Shown: piece by piece, positions 1-5,731 of the stretch | Layout of the letters: every line of letters starts with the position of its first letter | Position numbering within the stretch: the first letter of the stretch is position 1 | Assembly (NCBI GenBank): GCA_002453475.1 | Contig: DKGY01000017.1 | Location: 195 to 5,925, forward strand | DNA length: 5,731 nucleotides | Source: Clostridium sp. UBA6758 | GTDB lineage: Bacteria > Bacillota > Clostridia > Clostridiales > Clostridiaceae | Direction: 5' to 3' | Program-made: the position numbers and the translations under genes | The notes under the pieces: model-generated | What the model was told of the DNA's origin: nothing | What the model saw: the letters and a program-made list of their open reading frames with translations, nothing else | Database searches by the model: none

Positions 1-1111
1 TATTGCTGATATTTTTAATATGAATATCTATAGGATAAATTTTTTCAATATATAAAAGTAAGCTTTCGAAAGAAAAATAAATTCTATTCTCTTCGTCAAA
101 GTGGTTTAAATTATCTTCAATTCTTATATCTTTATTTATTAATAATACCTTTGGCTGTATTCTTAGCAAATCTTTTAGAATAAACTCATCTAAACCCATT
201 AGATGCTCAACTGAATACCTCTGCATAATTTTCTCCGTTATGCATGCTATACAAAAATATTTAATCTCATTTACAGGATAACACTCTACAATTACACTGC
301 TCTTTTTAATATCTTTCTCATTAACTTTATCTACCCTATAAGAATTTGTTTTTGGCTTTTTACTATTACAAATAATGCTTTTGTAATATTCTGTAACTTT
401 CTCATTTGGACGTATGTTTAATTCTTCCCTTAAAATATACTCACATTTCTCATATTCCTTCAAAGCAGATTGTATATTGTTAGTTTGTATATGTAATTTC
501 ATTAACTCCAAATAAATATCTTCTCTATACGGATTGATTTTTAACACTTCATTTAATACTAAAATAGACTCACTATACATACTGCTTTCTGAATATAGGT
601 TAGCTAATGTAAATAGCAATGTGCTATAACTCTCCTGATATTTTTCTCTCTCATAAAAAATCCAGTCATTAAAGTCAGGACAATTCTTCAAATAAAACCC
701 TTGAAGAAATTCACCACTATAAATATCCTTGCATTTCTCTAAAGCTAATATAGGATTTTCTTCATCAATAAAATTTTCCATTATAAAATTGAAATGTAGA
801 ACATCTATATAATAATCAAAGTCTGGATTTATCATACAACTATCCTTTGAACTAATAAATAAGTCACAATCCCCACGATTAAATATTTTACGCAGTACCC
901 AAAGACTATACCTTAGATTATACCTTGCATTCTCAATAGTAGTATTATTCCAAAAAAATGTACAAAGTCTATCTCTAGTAAACTTTTTACCTTTGTTAGT
1001 GCATAAAAAGCAAAGCAATGCTATAGCCTTGTTACTAAGCTTATCTGTTACACTTACACCATCTACTTCGATATCTACTTCACCTAAAAGACATATATGA
1101 ACTCTACTCAA
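1..1111 (-). CDS. BTAD-type (AfsR/SARP-like) transcriptional regulator, 3' end cut off by window edge
   Basis: The frame stays open for 370 codons from a TTG start to the window edge. TTG is chosen because an in-frame TAG lies two codons upstream, an AGGTGA SD sits 6 nt before it, and the next in-frame ATG is at codon 93, inside the conserved region. Residues about 1-95 form an OmpR-like winged helix: NKAIALLCFL at 27-36, then TRDRLCTFFW at 45-54 and ARYNLRYSLWVLRK at 62-75, the pattern typical of SARP and AfsR proteins. Residues about 100-246 form the helical, TPR-like BTAD, including YSGEFLQGF (131-139), LKINPYREDIY (190-200) and ALKEYEKCEYILREEL (216-231). Residues 270-370 weakly resemble the part of a STAND/AAA ATPase that follows the P-loop, but no GxxGxGK motif is visible. 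The gene starts 17 nt after the amidohydrolase stop and is probably cotranscribed with it. It is inferred to be a local activator. The domain call is firm; target and ligand are unknown. Confidence 0.88.
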   Translation of the reverse strand, partial: MSRVHICLLGEVDIEVDGVSVTDKLSNKAIALLCFLCTNKGKKFTRDRLCTFFWNNTTIENARYNLRYSLWVLRKIFNRGDCDLFISSKDSCMINPDFDYYIDVLHFNFIMENFIDEENPILALEKCKDIYSGEFLQGFYLKNCPDFNDWIFYEREKYQESYSTLLFTLANLYSESSMYSESILVLNEVLKINPYREDIYLELMKLHIQTNNIQSALKEYEKCEYILREELNIRPNEKVTEYYKSIICNSKKPKTNSYRVDKVNEKDIKKSSVIVECYPVNEIKYFCIACITEKIMQRYSVEHLMGLDEFILKDLLRIQPKVLLINKDIRIEDNLNHFDEENRIYFSFESLLLYIEKIYPIDIHIKNISN

Positions 1112-1117
1112 TATCTA

Positions 1118-1123
1118 TCACCT
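1118..1123 (-). promoter_or_regulatory. Ribosome binding site that fixes the TTG start of the regulator
   Basis: AGGTGA, inside TAGGTGAT, matches the anti-SD well and lies 6 nt upstream of the TTG at 1111. It sits in the 17-nt gap after the amidohydrolase TAG. The only nearby ATG, overlapping codons 6-7 of the regulator, is out of frame. The SD is therefore the main support for a non-ATG start. Confidence 0.75.
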
Positions 1124-1128
1124 ACTAA

Positions 1129-2682
1129 CTAATAAGTATCCGGTCTAAGTCGGTTTTCATATAGTATATTTCCTTCTTTAATAGTTGCCACAACAGCTAT
1201 ATCTTTAATTTCCTTGGAATCTATGGTAAGAGGATTTTCATTTAATATAACTAAATCAGCATACTTTCCTACTTCTATAGACCCTTTTTTATCCTCTTCA
1301 AAAACAGCATAGGCGCTATTAATAGTGAAAATTTTAATAGCTTCTAACACAGTAATTCTCTCATTTTCATTAGGATGATTTACTGCGGAGTAAATACCTA
1401 GTAATGGATTAATAGGAGTTACATCACTGTCAGAGCCTCCACAAACTATAAGGTCATTATAAATCATAGATTTATATGGATTTGTTTTACTGGTTCGCTC
1501 CTCCCCCAATCGCTTATCGTACATCTTACCTTTTCCTCCCCAGAAATATTCATAGGTAGGTTGAACAGATGCAATCAATCCTAACTTTTTTGCACGATTA
1601 ATATGTTCTTTAGATGGAAGTTCAAAATGCTCTATTCGATGACGAAGATTTCTATTTGGATATATACTATTTGCAAATTCATGGGCAGTAATTATTTGCT
1701 CGATAGCTAATTCACCTATAGCATGAGTACCTAACTGAATATTATTTTCATAACATTTTAATACAAAAGCATTTAATTCTTCTTGTGTATAATATAATAT
1801 CCCTGATTTAGTAGTATCATCCTTATAAGGTTCACATAACGCTGCTGTTCTTGAACCAAAAGATCCATCTAAAAAAATACTTCCACCAATTCTATTTAAA
1901 TTTTTCTCCATCACCTTATCTATATTAATAGTTTGATAAAATAATATAACATCTATTGGATAATCATCCTTTGTATCATAAATAAACTCCGCATCCTTAT
2001 CATGGAAAGTATATCCACCCTCCATTGCATTAATTGTAGTTACCCCTGTAGCAATAGCACATTTTAGAGTATTATTTACAGCAGAGAATCGTACTTTATT
2101 ACTAATACTTTCTAATATTTGCTTTCTAACTAATGCATTAGCAGTATGAGTAAGGACACCAGTGGGCACATTAGCTTTATTCTTAACCACCCCTTTAAGG
2201 TTTAGAGGTATAGTAAATTTGTGTAATGCTAAAGAATTTAAAATACTAGTATGATACTCTTTTCTATTTATCCAAACTGGATGATCTGGAGAAACGTTAT
2301 CAATTTCATATCTTGTTGGAAGTCGCTTTTCTTTAAGTTTAGTTTCATCTAACCCTGCCGCTCTAACTAATGTATCCTTTGGCGTAGTATCACAATACCT
2401 CTTAATAAGTTTAAAAATTTCATCAAAACTTGTGGCATTACTTAAATCTACACCAATAGAGTTCAATCCTGTTTGCACAAGATGAACATGGCTATCATAA
2501 AATCCTGGAAGTACAGTCTTTCCTTTTAAATCAATTAGCTCTGTATTATTATCTGCTATATGTAAGTAATCATCTTCAAATCCCATTTGTGTTATTATTC
2601 TATTTTTAATTGCAATCCACTGAAAGGATTGCCTCTCTGAAAAAGTTATTATGTTTCCATTATATAAAATTAAGTCAGCCAT
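1129..2682 (-). CDS. YtcJ-like metal-dependent amidohydrolase (Amidohydro_3 family)
   Basis: This 517-residue protein has the usual length for the YtcJ/N-substituted formamide deformylase branch of the amidohydrolase superfamily. These are cytoplasmic enzymes that hydrolyse amide or related C-N bonds at a metal centre in a TIM barrel. The N-terminal strand LILYNGNIITF (4-14) and the C-terminal VGKYADLVIL (471-480) build the small composite beta domain. Metal-site motifs run in the expected order: HVH at 65-67 within LPGFYDSHVHL, LDGSFGSRTAAL (271-282), H320 in GTHAIGELA, H352 in RIEHFEL, and D418 in GGSDSDV. There is no signal peptide. The GAGG SD lies 8 nt before the ATG. The gene follows a terminator and a likely promoter, and is followed 17 nt later by the regulator. 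Glu replaces the usual Asp in the HAIGD motif (324), and Ser268 stands where many relatives have Lys. Family assignment is secure; the substrate is not determinable. Confidence 0.93.
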   Translation of the reverse strand: MADLILYNGNIITFSERQSFQWIAIKNRIITQMGFEDDYLHIADNNTELIDLKGKTVLPGFYDSHVHLVQTGLNSIGVDLSNATSFDEIFKLIKRYCDTTPKDTLVRAAGLDETKLKEKRLPTRYEIDNVSPDHPVWINRKEYHTSILNSLALHKFTIPLNLKGVVKNKANVPTGVLTHTANALVRKQILESISNKVRFSAVNNTLKCAIATGVTTINAMEGGYTFHDKDAEFIYDTKDDYPIDVILFYQTINIDKVMEKNLNRIGGSIFLDGSFGSRTAALCEPYKDDTTKSGILYYTQEELNAFVLKCYENNIQLGTHAIGELAIEQIITAHEFANSIYPNRNLRHRIEHFELPSKEHINRAKKLGLIASVQPTYEYFWGGKGKMYDKRLGEERTSKTNPYKSMIYNDLIVCGGSDSDVTPINPLLGIYSAVNHPNENERITVLEAIKIFTINSAYAVFEEDKKGSIEVGKYADLVILNENPLTIDSKEIKDIAVVATIKEGNILYENRLRPDTY

Positions 2683-2701
2683 ATTAACAACCTCGAATTC
2701 T

Positions 2702-2720
2702 CATTATATACTACATTATA
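2702..2720 (-). repeat. Tandem TATAATG heptamer, 12-bp period, upstream of the amidohydrolase
   Basis: On the minus strand TATAATG occurs exactly at 2720-2714 and again at 2708-2702, and a near copy (TATAAATG) lies just upstream. Each copy contains a consensus -10 hexamer. The repeat may simply be two overlapping promoters in AT-rich DNA, or it may be a regulator site. The period is 12 bp, not the 11 bp seen upstream of the antiporter. Confidence 0.4.
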
Positions 2721-2723
2721 ACA
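2715..2723 (-). promoter_or_regulatory. Likely extended -10 promoter element for the amidohydrolase-regulator unit
   Basis: The minus strand reads TGTTATAAT, a TGn extension plus a perfect TATAAT. It lies about 32 nt upstream of the ATG at 2682 and downstream of the terminator hairpin. No good -35 hexamer is present at 16-18 bp, which is tolerable for extended -10 promoters. A second TATAAT at 2708-2703 is an alternative. Position and motif support a promoter that makes the amidohydrolase and regulator independent of the antiporter unit. Confidence 0.5.
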
Positions 2724-2749
2724 TTTATAATTTTATTAATATATATTTA

Positions 2750-2797
2750 AAAGAGGCCGTTAAAACATTTTCATGAAACTTCTAACATAGCCTCTTT
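2750..2797 (-). terminator. Hairpin terminator after the M20 hydrolase gene
   Basis: Minus-strand AAAGAGGC (2797-2790) pairs perfectly with GCCTCTTT (2757-2750). Inside it, GTTAGAA pairs with TTTTAAC, using one G-U pair that works only in the minus-strand transcript. The innermost part includes the palindrome TTTCATGAAA. The outer stem is followed by a short T run (TTTT) and AT-rich sequence. The hairpin begins 31 nt after the M20 stop codon at 2829. The U tract is weak, so partial read-through into the amidohydrolase is possible. Confidence 0.7.
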
Positions 2798-2828
2798 CTA
2801 AAAAAACTTAATAATAATCTACAAAATT

Positions 2829-4037
2829 CTAATTACATAGAATGTTACTTAAATAATTGTAAATAGATAAAGCGGTGTCTATTACAGTATCTATCTTCAC
2901 ATATTCATTGCACGTATGATAGTTACCTCCATCTGGACCAAATATTATGGTTGGAACCTTTAATCTTGAGCCTATATAATTAAAATCTCCTATACTTTTA
3001 AAATAGTCAATAGTGCACTTTCGCCTAGAAACCTCCTCCACACTTTCTATGAATTTCCCAACATATGGATTATTTTCATCAATAGTATATGGAAGAAAAC
3101 CCTTAGTTTCTTCATTTGGATATTCTCTTAAGGAATATTCAACCTTAGAACTAATACCAGCTCTTTCTACAGCATTAAATAGCTCTTTCTTAACGTAATC
3201 TGCATCCTCACCATTAACCACATGTCTAAACACTGTAAAAGATGCTTCATCTGGTACACTACATGCTTCATTCTTACTATTACATCCTAAAATACATATT
3301 GAACCCTTACCTAATTTTTCATCTTCAATAAGTGCTGACTTTTCGAGCTCTATCATTAATTTTGCACAGTCAACCAATGCATTTATTCCTCTTTCGGGAT
3401 TTGCTGCATGAGACGATTTCCCCTTTAGAGTTACAATATAATTAAATCCACCTCTTGCTCCTAAACAAATGCAAGGAAAAGGTTTTGTACAAAATCCACT
3501 ACTAGGTTCCGTCACTATAGCCACATCAATATTGTCTGCAATGCCATCTCTTATAATGGCATCTGTACCTAAACCATATGGACCTTCTTCATCAGAAACA
3601 ATAGAATAAACAATTTCTCCACTAAAGTCATTGTTAAGTGACTTGAAAGCTTCAAGGGCGAGCATTATAGCTACTACGCCAGATTTCATATCCAAAGCTC
3701 CTAATCCATAAAGCTTATCCTCTTTAACTGTAGCCTTAAATGGATCTGTATCCCATCCGTTGCACTGATTTACAGTATCTACATGTCCATTAAAATAGAT
3801 TTTAGGCCCATGTTTTTTCCCTTTAAGAGTACCTATAACATTTAACCCCTGGAATTGAGTAATTTTCTTTTCTTCATAGTGATGAAATTCTGGATTTAGG
3901 TTATGCTCATTTAGCCATGTATAAACAGTATCCATAATTTCCCTTTCATAGAAATAAGGACTCGGAATATTAACAAGTGTTTTTAAAAGACACGTAACAC
4001 TTTCTTTATTTATATAATCTATTACTGTTTTTCTCAT
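2829..4037 (-). CDS. M20-family zinc hydrolase (ArgE/DapE/ACY1-type deacylase or peptidase)
   Basis: This 402-residue protein has the usual length for the M20 family of di-zinc enzymes that cleave N-acyl amino acids, N-carbamoyl compounds or small peptides in the cytoplasm. All metal-site residues are visible: H85 and D87 in NGHVDTV, D116 in GALDMKSG, catalytic E150 and ligand E151 in SDEEGPYGLG, E177 in VTEPSS, and H374 in GGNYHTCNEY. The lid/dimerisation domain (about 190-300) carries the typical GKSSHAANPERG segment with H210. A full set of ligands argues for an active enzyme. The SD AAGAGGG (4052-4046) lies 8 nt before the ATG. The gene starts 17 nt after the antiporter stop, so the two are almost certainly cotranscribed, and a terminator follows. 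ArgE-, DapE-, YgeY- and carboxypeptidase-like relatives share these motifs, so the exact substrate is open. Pairing with a transporter suggests it processes an imported amide. Confidence 0.92.
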   Translation of the reverse strand: MRKTVIDYINKESVTCLLKTLVNIPSPYFYEREIMDTVYTWLNEHNLNPEFHHYEEKKITQFQGLNVIGTLKGKKHGPKIYFNGHVDTVNQCNGWDTDPFKATVKEDKLYGLGALDMKSGVVAIMLALEAFKSLNNDFSGEIVYSIVSDEEGPYGLGTDAIIRDGIADNIDVAIVTEPSSGFCTKPFPCICLGARGGFNYIVTLKGKSSHAANPERGINALVDCAKLMIELEKSALIEDEKLGKGSICILGCNSKNEACSVPDEASFTVFRHVVNGEDADYVKKELFNAVERAGISSKVEYSLREYPNEETKGFLPYTIDENNPYVGKFIESVEEVSRRKCTIDYFKSIGDFNYIGSRLKVPTIIFGPDGGNYHTCNEYVKIDTVIDTALSIYNYLSNILCN

Positions 4038-4054
4038 AAGTATATCCCTCTTAA

Positions 4055-5500
4055 CTATACAGATTTATTTTCATAAGTACTTAAAGATTTTATATCTCCT
4101 TCTTTAAATACAAACTTATCAGTATAAGCATATATAATTGTAATTAAAGGACATAGTAACGCTAAGAATACATAAGGTATATATTCAAGCGTAGAAACCC
4201 CTAAAACCCCTGAAAAATATACTCCACACAACCCCCATGGAACTAATGGTGAAGTTACCGTTGCGGAATCTTCACAAGTCCTCGAACAAACTTGAGGAAG
4301 AATTTTAAGTTTTTTATAAGCAGGCACAAGCATTCTACCCGGTATTATTAGTGCTATATATTGACTTGCAGAGAATAAATTAACTGCAATAGATGAAATA
4401 ACGTGTGTAGTAATTAATCCTCCCTGTTTACTAACTAACCCTGACATTTTTTCTAATAAGACCTCTAGAACCTTAGTCTTTTCTAGTAATCCACCGAAAC
4501 TTATTCCTATAAATCCAAGAGATATTGTCCACATCATACTTTGAAGCCCTCCGCGGCTTAAAAGATTATCTATCTCTGCAATTCCAGTACTAGAAACAAA
4601 TCCATCATTCATGAATCCAAGCATTTCCCCAAGTCCAAATCCCTGAAATAATACAGCAAATATTAATCCTACTATAGATGCTATAACCATTACTGCAAGT
4701 CCTGAAACTTTTTTAACTGCCAGAACAACTACTATAATTGGTGGAATTAACATAAATGGATTTAATGTAAAATTGTTTGCCAATCCGCTAAGTATAACAT
4801 TTATTTGTGAAGCATCTATAGCATCAGCTTTAAATTGAAATCCTATGACTGCATAAAGCACTAAGGATATTATAAAAGCTGGTCCTGTGGTATAGCACAT
4901 AGATTTAACATGATCAAAAAGGTTAGCTTCTGCTACTCCAGCTGCTAAGTTAGTAGAATCTGATAATGGAGACATTTTATCACCAAAAATAGCCCCTGAA
5001 ATTACTGCACCTGCTGTTAGTGCTGGTGGAATTCCTAATCCCATTCCTATTCCCATAAAAGCAACTCCAAAGGTAGCTCCTGTAGTATAACTACTTCCTG
5101 TTGAAACTGACGCTATAGAACAAACTAGTGCTGATGTAACTAAAAAGAACGATGGTGATATCATTTTTAATCCATAATATATAAGTGTTGGTATAGTTCC
5201 AGCTGCAATCCATGTAGCAATAAGAACTCCTACAAGCATAAGTATAAGCATTGGTACTAATGCAATATTACATCCATAAACAATACCATCTTCAATGTCT
5301 TTCCATGTAAACCCAGACATTAATGCTACTACTGCAGCAACAGTTGTTACTATGATGAGCGTAATATGGGTAGCATAGTTTTGTTTAAAAACAAAAATTT
5401 GTAAAGACATTGCAATACACAAAAAAAGAATTATAAATATTGCTGCTCCAAAGCTAGGCCTTTTTTCCTGAGCACTGTTATTCGTTTTCATTGTTTTCAT
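4055..5500 (-). CDS. nhaC: NhaC-family antiporter (Na+/H+ or substrate-coupled), integral membrane protein
   Basis: This 481-residue protein is highly hydrophobic, with roughly 11-12 membrane segments starting near residue 17. Examples are about 17-38, 44-62, 76-98, 203-222, 247-262, 266-288 and 433-459. NhaC hallmarks are clear: GDKMSPLSDSTNLA at 173-186 and the second conserved loop EDSATVTSPLVPWG at 410-423. NhaC proteins exchange Na+ and H+, and some members couple this to organic solutes, such as the malate/lactate exchanger MleN and amino-acid carriers. The symbol is given at family level only. The gene is first in its unit, 17 nt ahead of the M20 hydrolase, which favours a carrier for that enzyme's substrate or product; this is inference. 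The start is uncertain: the protein begins MKTMKT, and the strong SD lies only 2 nt from the first ATG (5500) but 11 nt from the second (5491). The C-terminus is short and hydrophilic. Confidence 0.92.
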   Translation of the reverse strand: MKTMKTNNSAQEKRPSFGAAIFIILFLCIAMSLQIFVFKQNYATHITLIIVTTVAAVVALMSGFTWKDIEDGIVYGCNIALVPMLILMLVGVLIATWIAAGTIPTLIYYGLKMISPSFFLVTSALVCSIASVSTGSSYTTGATFGVAFMGIGMGLGIPPALTAGAVISGAIFGDKMSPLSDSTNLAAGVAEANLFDHVKSMCYTTGPAFIISLVLYAVIGFQFKADAIDASQINVILSGLANNFTLNPFMLIPPIIVVVLAVKKVSGLAVMVIASIVGLIFAVLFQGFGLGEMLGFMNDGFVSSTGIAEIDNLLSRGGLQSMMWTISLGFIGISFGGLLEKTKVLEVLLEKMSGLVSKQGGLITTHVISSIAVNLFSASQYIALIIPGRMLVPAYKKLKILPQVCSRTCEDSATVTSPLVPWGLCGVYFSGVLGVSTLEYIPYVFLALLCPLITIIYAYTDKFVFKEGDIKSLSTYENKSV

Positions 5501-5502
5501 AT

Positions 5503-5509
5503 CCCCCTT
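5503..5509 (-). promoter_or_regulatory. Unusually placed SD sequence of the antiporter gene
   Basis: AAGGGGG is the only purine-rich SD candidate. It ends 2 nt before the ATG at 5500 and 11 nt before the ATG at 5491. The first spacing is too short and the second slightly long, so the start remains ambiguous by three residues. Pairing through the first four bases (AAGG) would give an acceptable 5-nt spacing to the first ATG. Confidence 0.6.
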
Positions 5510-5525
5510 GATTTATATAATAATT

Positions 5526-5543
5526 ATCTTAATATCATCTTAA
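5526..5543 (-). promoter_or_regulatory. Candidate SARP/BTAD-regulator site: two perfect heptamers with 11-bp period
   Basis: The minus strand shows TTAAGAT (5543-5537), a 4-nt spacer GATA, and TTAAGAT again (5532-5526). SARP-family regulators are known to bind heptamer direct repeats with one-turn (11-bp) spacing, typically with the last repeat 8 bp before the -10 box. Here a TATAAA lies at 5517-5512, exactly 8 nt after the second heptamer. Against this, a start site from that box would fall within the SD. TATTAT at 5522-5517 would leave the SD intact but breaks the 8-bp rule. A BTAD regulator is encoded in the same locus. The site is an inference from pattern and context. Confidence 0.45.
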
Positions 5544-5591
5544 CTTTTCTATGTTTATTTTACTGTTTGATATAATGTTTTATAAACAAAT

Positions 5592-5619
5592 AAATTTTCT
5601 TAATTTATTAAGTTAATTT
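5592..5619. repeat. 28-bp dyad in the antiporter upstream region, possible operator
   Basis: AAATT, a TT gap, CTTAAT, a central TT, ATTAAG, a TT gap and AATTT form an inverted repeat with 11 of 13 positions symmetric in each arm around the centre at 5605/5606. It lies just downstream, on the minus strand, of a weak promoter-like pair (5654-5627), where an operator would overlap the start site. AT-rich sequence makes chance dyads common, so support is modest. Confidence 0.3.
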
Positions 5620-5626
5620 TCTTTTT

Positions 5627-5654
5627 ATAATAAATTATTGTATTTATAAGTCTA
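5627..5654 (-). promoter_or_regulatory. Weak promoter-like pair upstream of the antiporter
   Basis: On the minus strand TAGACT (5654-5649; 4 of 6 matches to TTGACA) is followed after 16 bp by TATTAT (5632-5627; 5 of 6 matches to TATAAT). It would give a leader of about 120 nt that spans the 28-bp dyad and the heptamer repeat. Several other -10-like hexamers exist in this AT-rich stretch, including TATAAT in AAAATATAATAAC near 5660-5670, so this choice is tentative. Confidence 0.25.
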
Positions 5655-5708
5655 TTGTTGGTTTTTCTGTTGTTATTATATTTTACATAAAATAAACAAT
5701 TCCACCTA

Positions 5709-5731
5709 AAAGATAACATTGAGTAATCTTT
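5709..5731. repeat. Imperfect hairpin-forming repeat at the right window edge
   Basis: AAAGAT (5709-5714) and ATCTTT (5726-5731) are perfect inverted arms, extended by a GT/AC match after one mismatch, around a short loop. On the minus strand the arm is followed by T and then AGGTGG. It could be the weak terminator of a gene to the right of the window, but it is AT-rich and cut by the edge. Confidence 0.2.

Noticed and set aside
1093..1098. ATG on the minus strand shortly after the TTG start of the regulator, as an alternative start
   Set aside because: It is out of frame with the winged-helix coding frame, and the SD spacing favours the TTG at 1111.
3013..3198. A 61-codon plus-strand reading frame
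   Set aside because: It lies wholly inside the M20 hydrolase gene on the opposite strand, has no SD and no recognisable motif, and is a shadow of the real gene.
5551..5616. Plus-strand 21-codon ORF starting at an ATG, near a TGATATAAT promoter-like sequence
   Set aside because: It has no SD, and the TATAAT lies inside the ORF rather than upstream. Its composition looks non-coding.
5695..5712. AGGTGGAATTG on the minus strand, reminiscent of the T-box GGTGGnA core
   Set aside because: There is no stem I, specifier loop or downstream terminator, and the remainder of the T-box consensus is absent, so it is a chance match.
5600..5731. Minus-strand frame open from the right edge for 43 codons, ending at a TAA (5602-5600)
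   Set aside because: Its translation is dominated by Asn, Lys, Ile and Tyr, as expected from AT-rich non-coding DNA, and no domain is seen. It could only be real as the tail of a gene outside the window, which cannot be judged here.

Overview
The window is low-GC DNA with clostridial character: AT-rich intergenic spacers, many ATA, AGA and TTA codons, strong Shine-Dalgarno (SD) sequences, and protein families typical of anaerobic Firmicutes. I infer Clostridium or a close relative; no rRNA or other taxonomic marker is present. All four genes lie on the minus strand, so transcription runs from high to low coordinates.

Layout in transcription order. (1) Positions 5731-5501 are a non-coding upstream region. 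It holds a perfect heptamer direct repeat with an 11-bp period next to the first gene, a 28-bp dyad and weak promoter-like elements. (2) Positions 5500-4055 encode an NhaC-family sodium/proton-type antiporter. (3) After a 17-nt gap with its own SD, 4037-2829 encode an M20-family zinc hydrolase (ArgE/DapE/ACY1 type). (4) The spacer 2828-2683 contains a hairpin terminator followed by a likely new promoter. (5) Positions 2682-1129 encode a YtcJ-like metal-dependent amidohydrolase. (6) After a second 17-nt gap, a TTG-started gene at 1111 runs off the left edge. It encodes a transcriptional regulator with a winged helix and a bacterial transcriptional activator domain (BTAD; AfsR/SARP-like). I translated this gene by hand; its 3' end lies outside the window.

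Working model (inference): the locus is two transcription units. One carries a transporter plus a peptidase/deacylase, the other an amidohydrolase plus a regulator. Together they would import or exchange a small amide-containing compound (an N-acyl or N-carbamoyl amino acid, a dipeptide or a similar amide) and cleave it in the cytoplasm. The substrate cannot be read from sequence.

Two features deserve attention. SARP-type regulators are known to bind heptamer direct repeats with an 11-bp period, and such a repeat lies just upstream of the antiporter. The regulator's C-terminal part also looks like a STAND/AAA ATPase region from which the P-loop segment has been lost.
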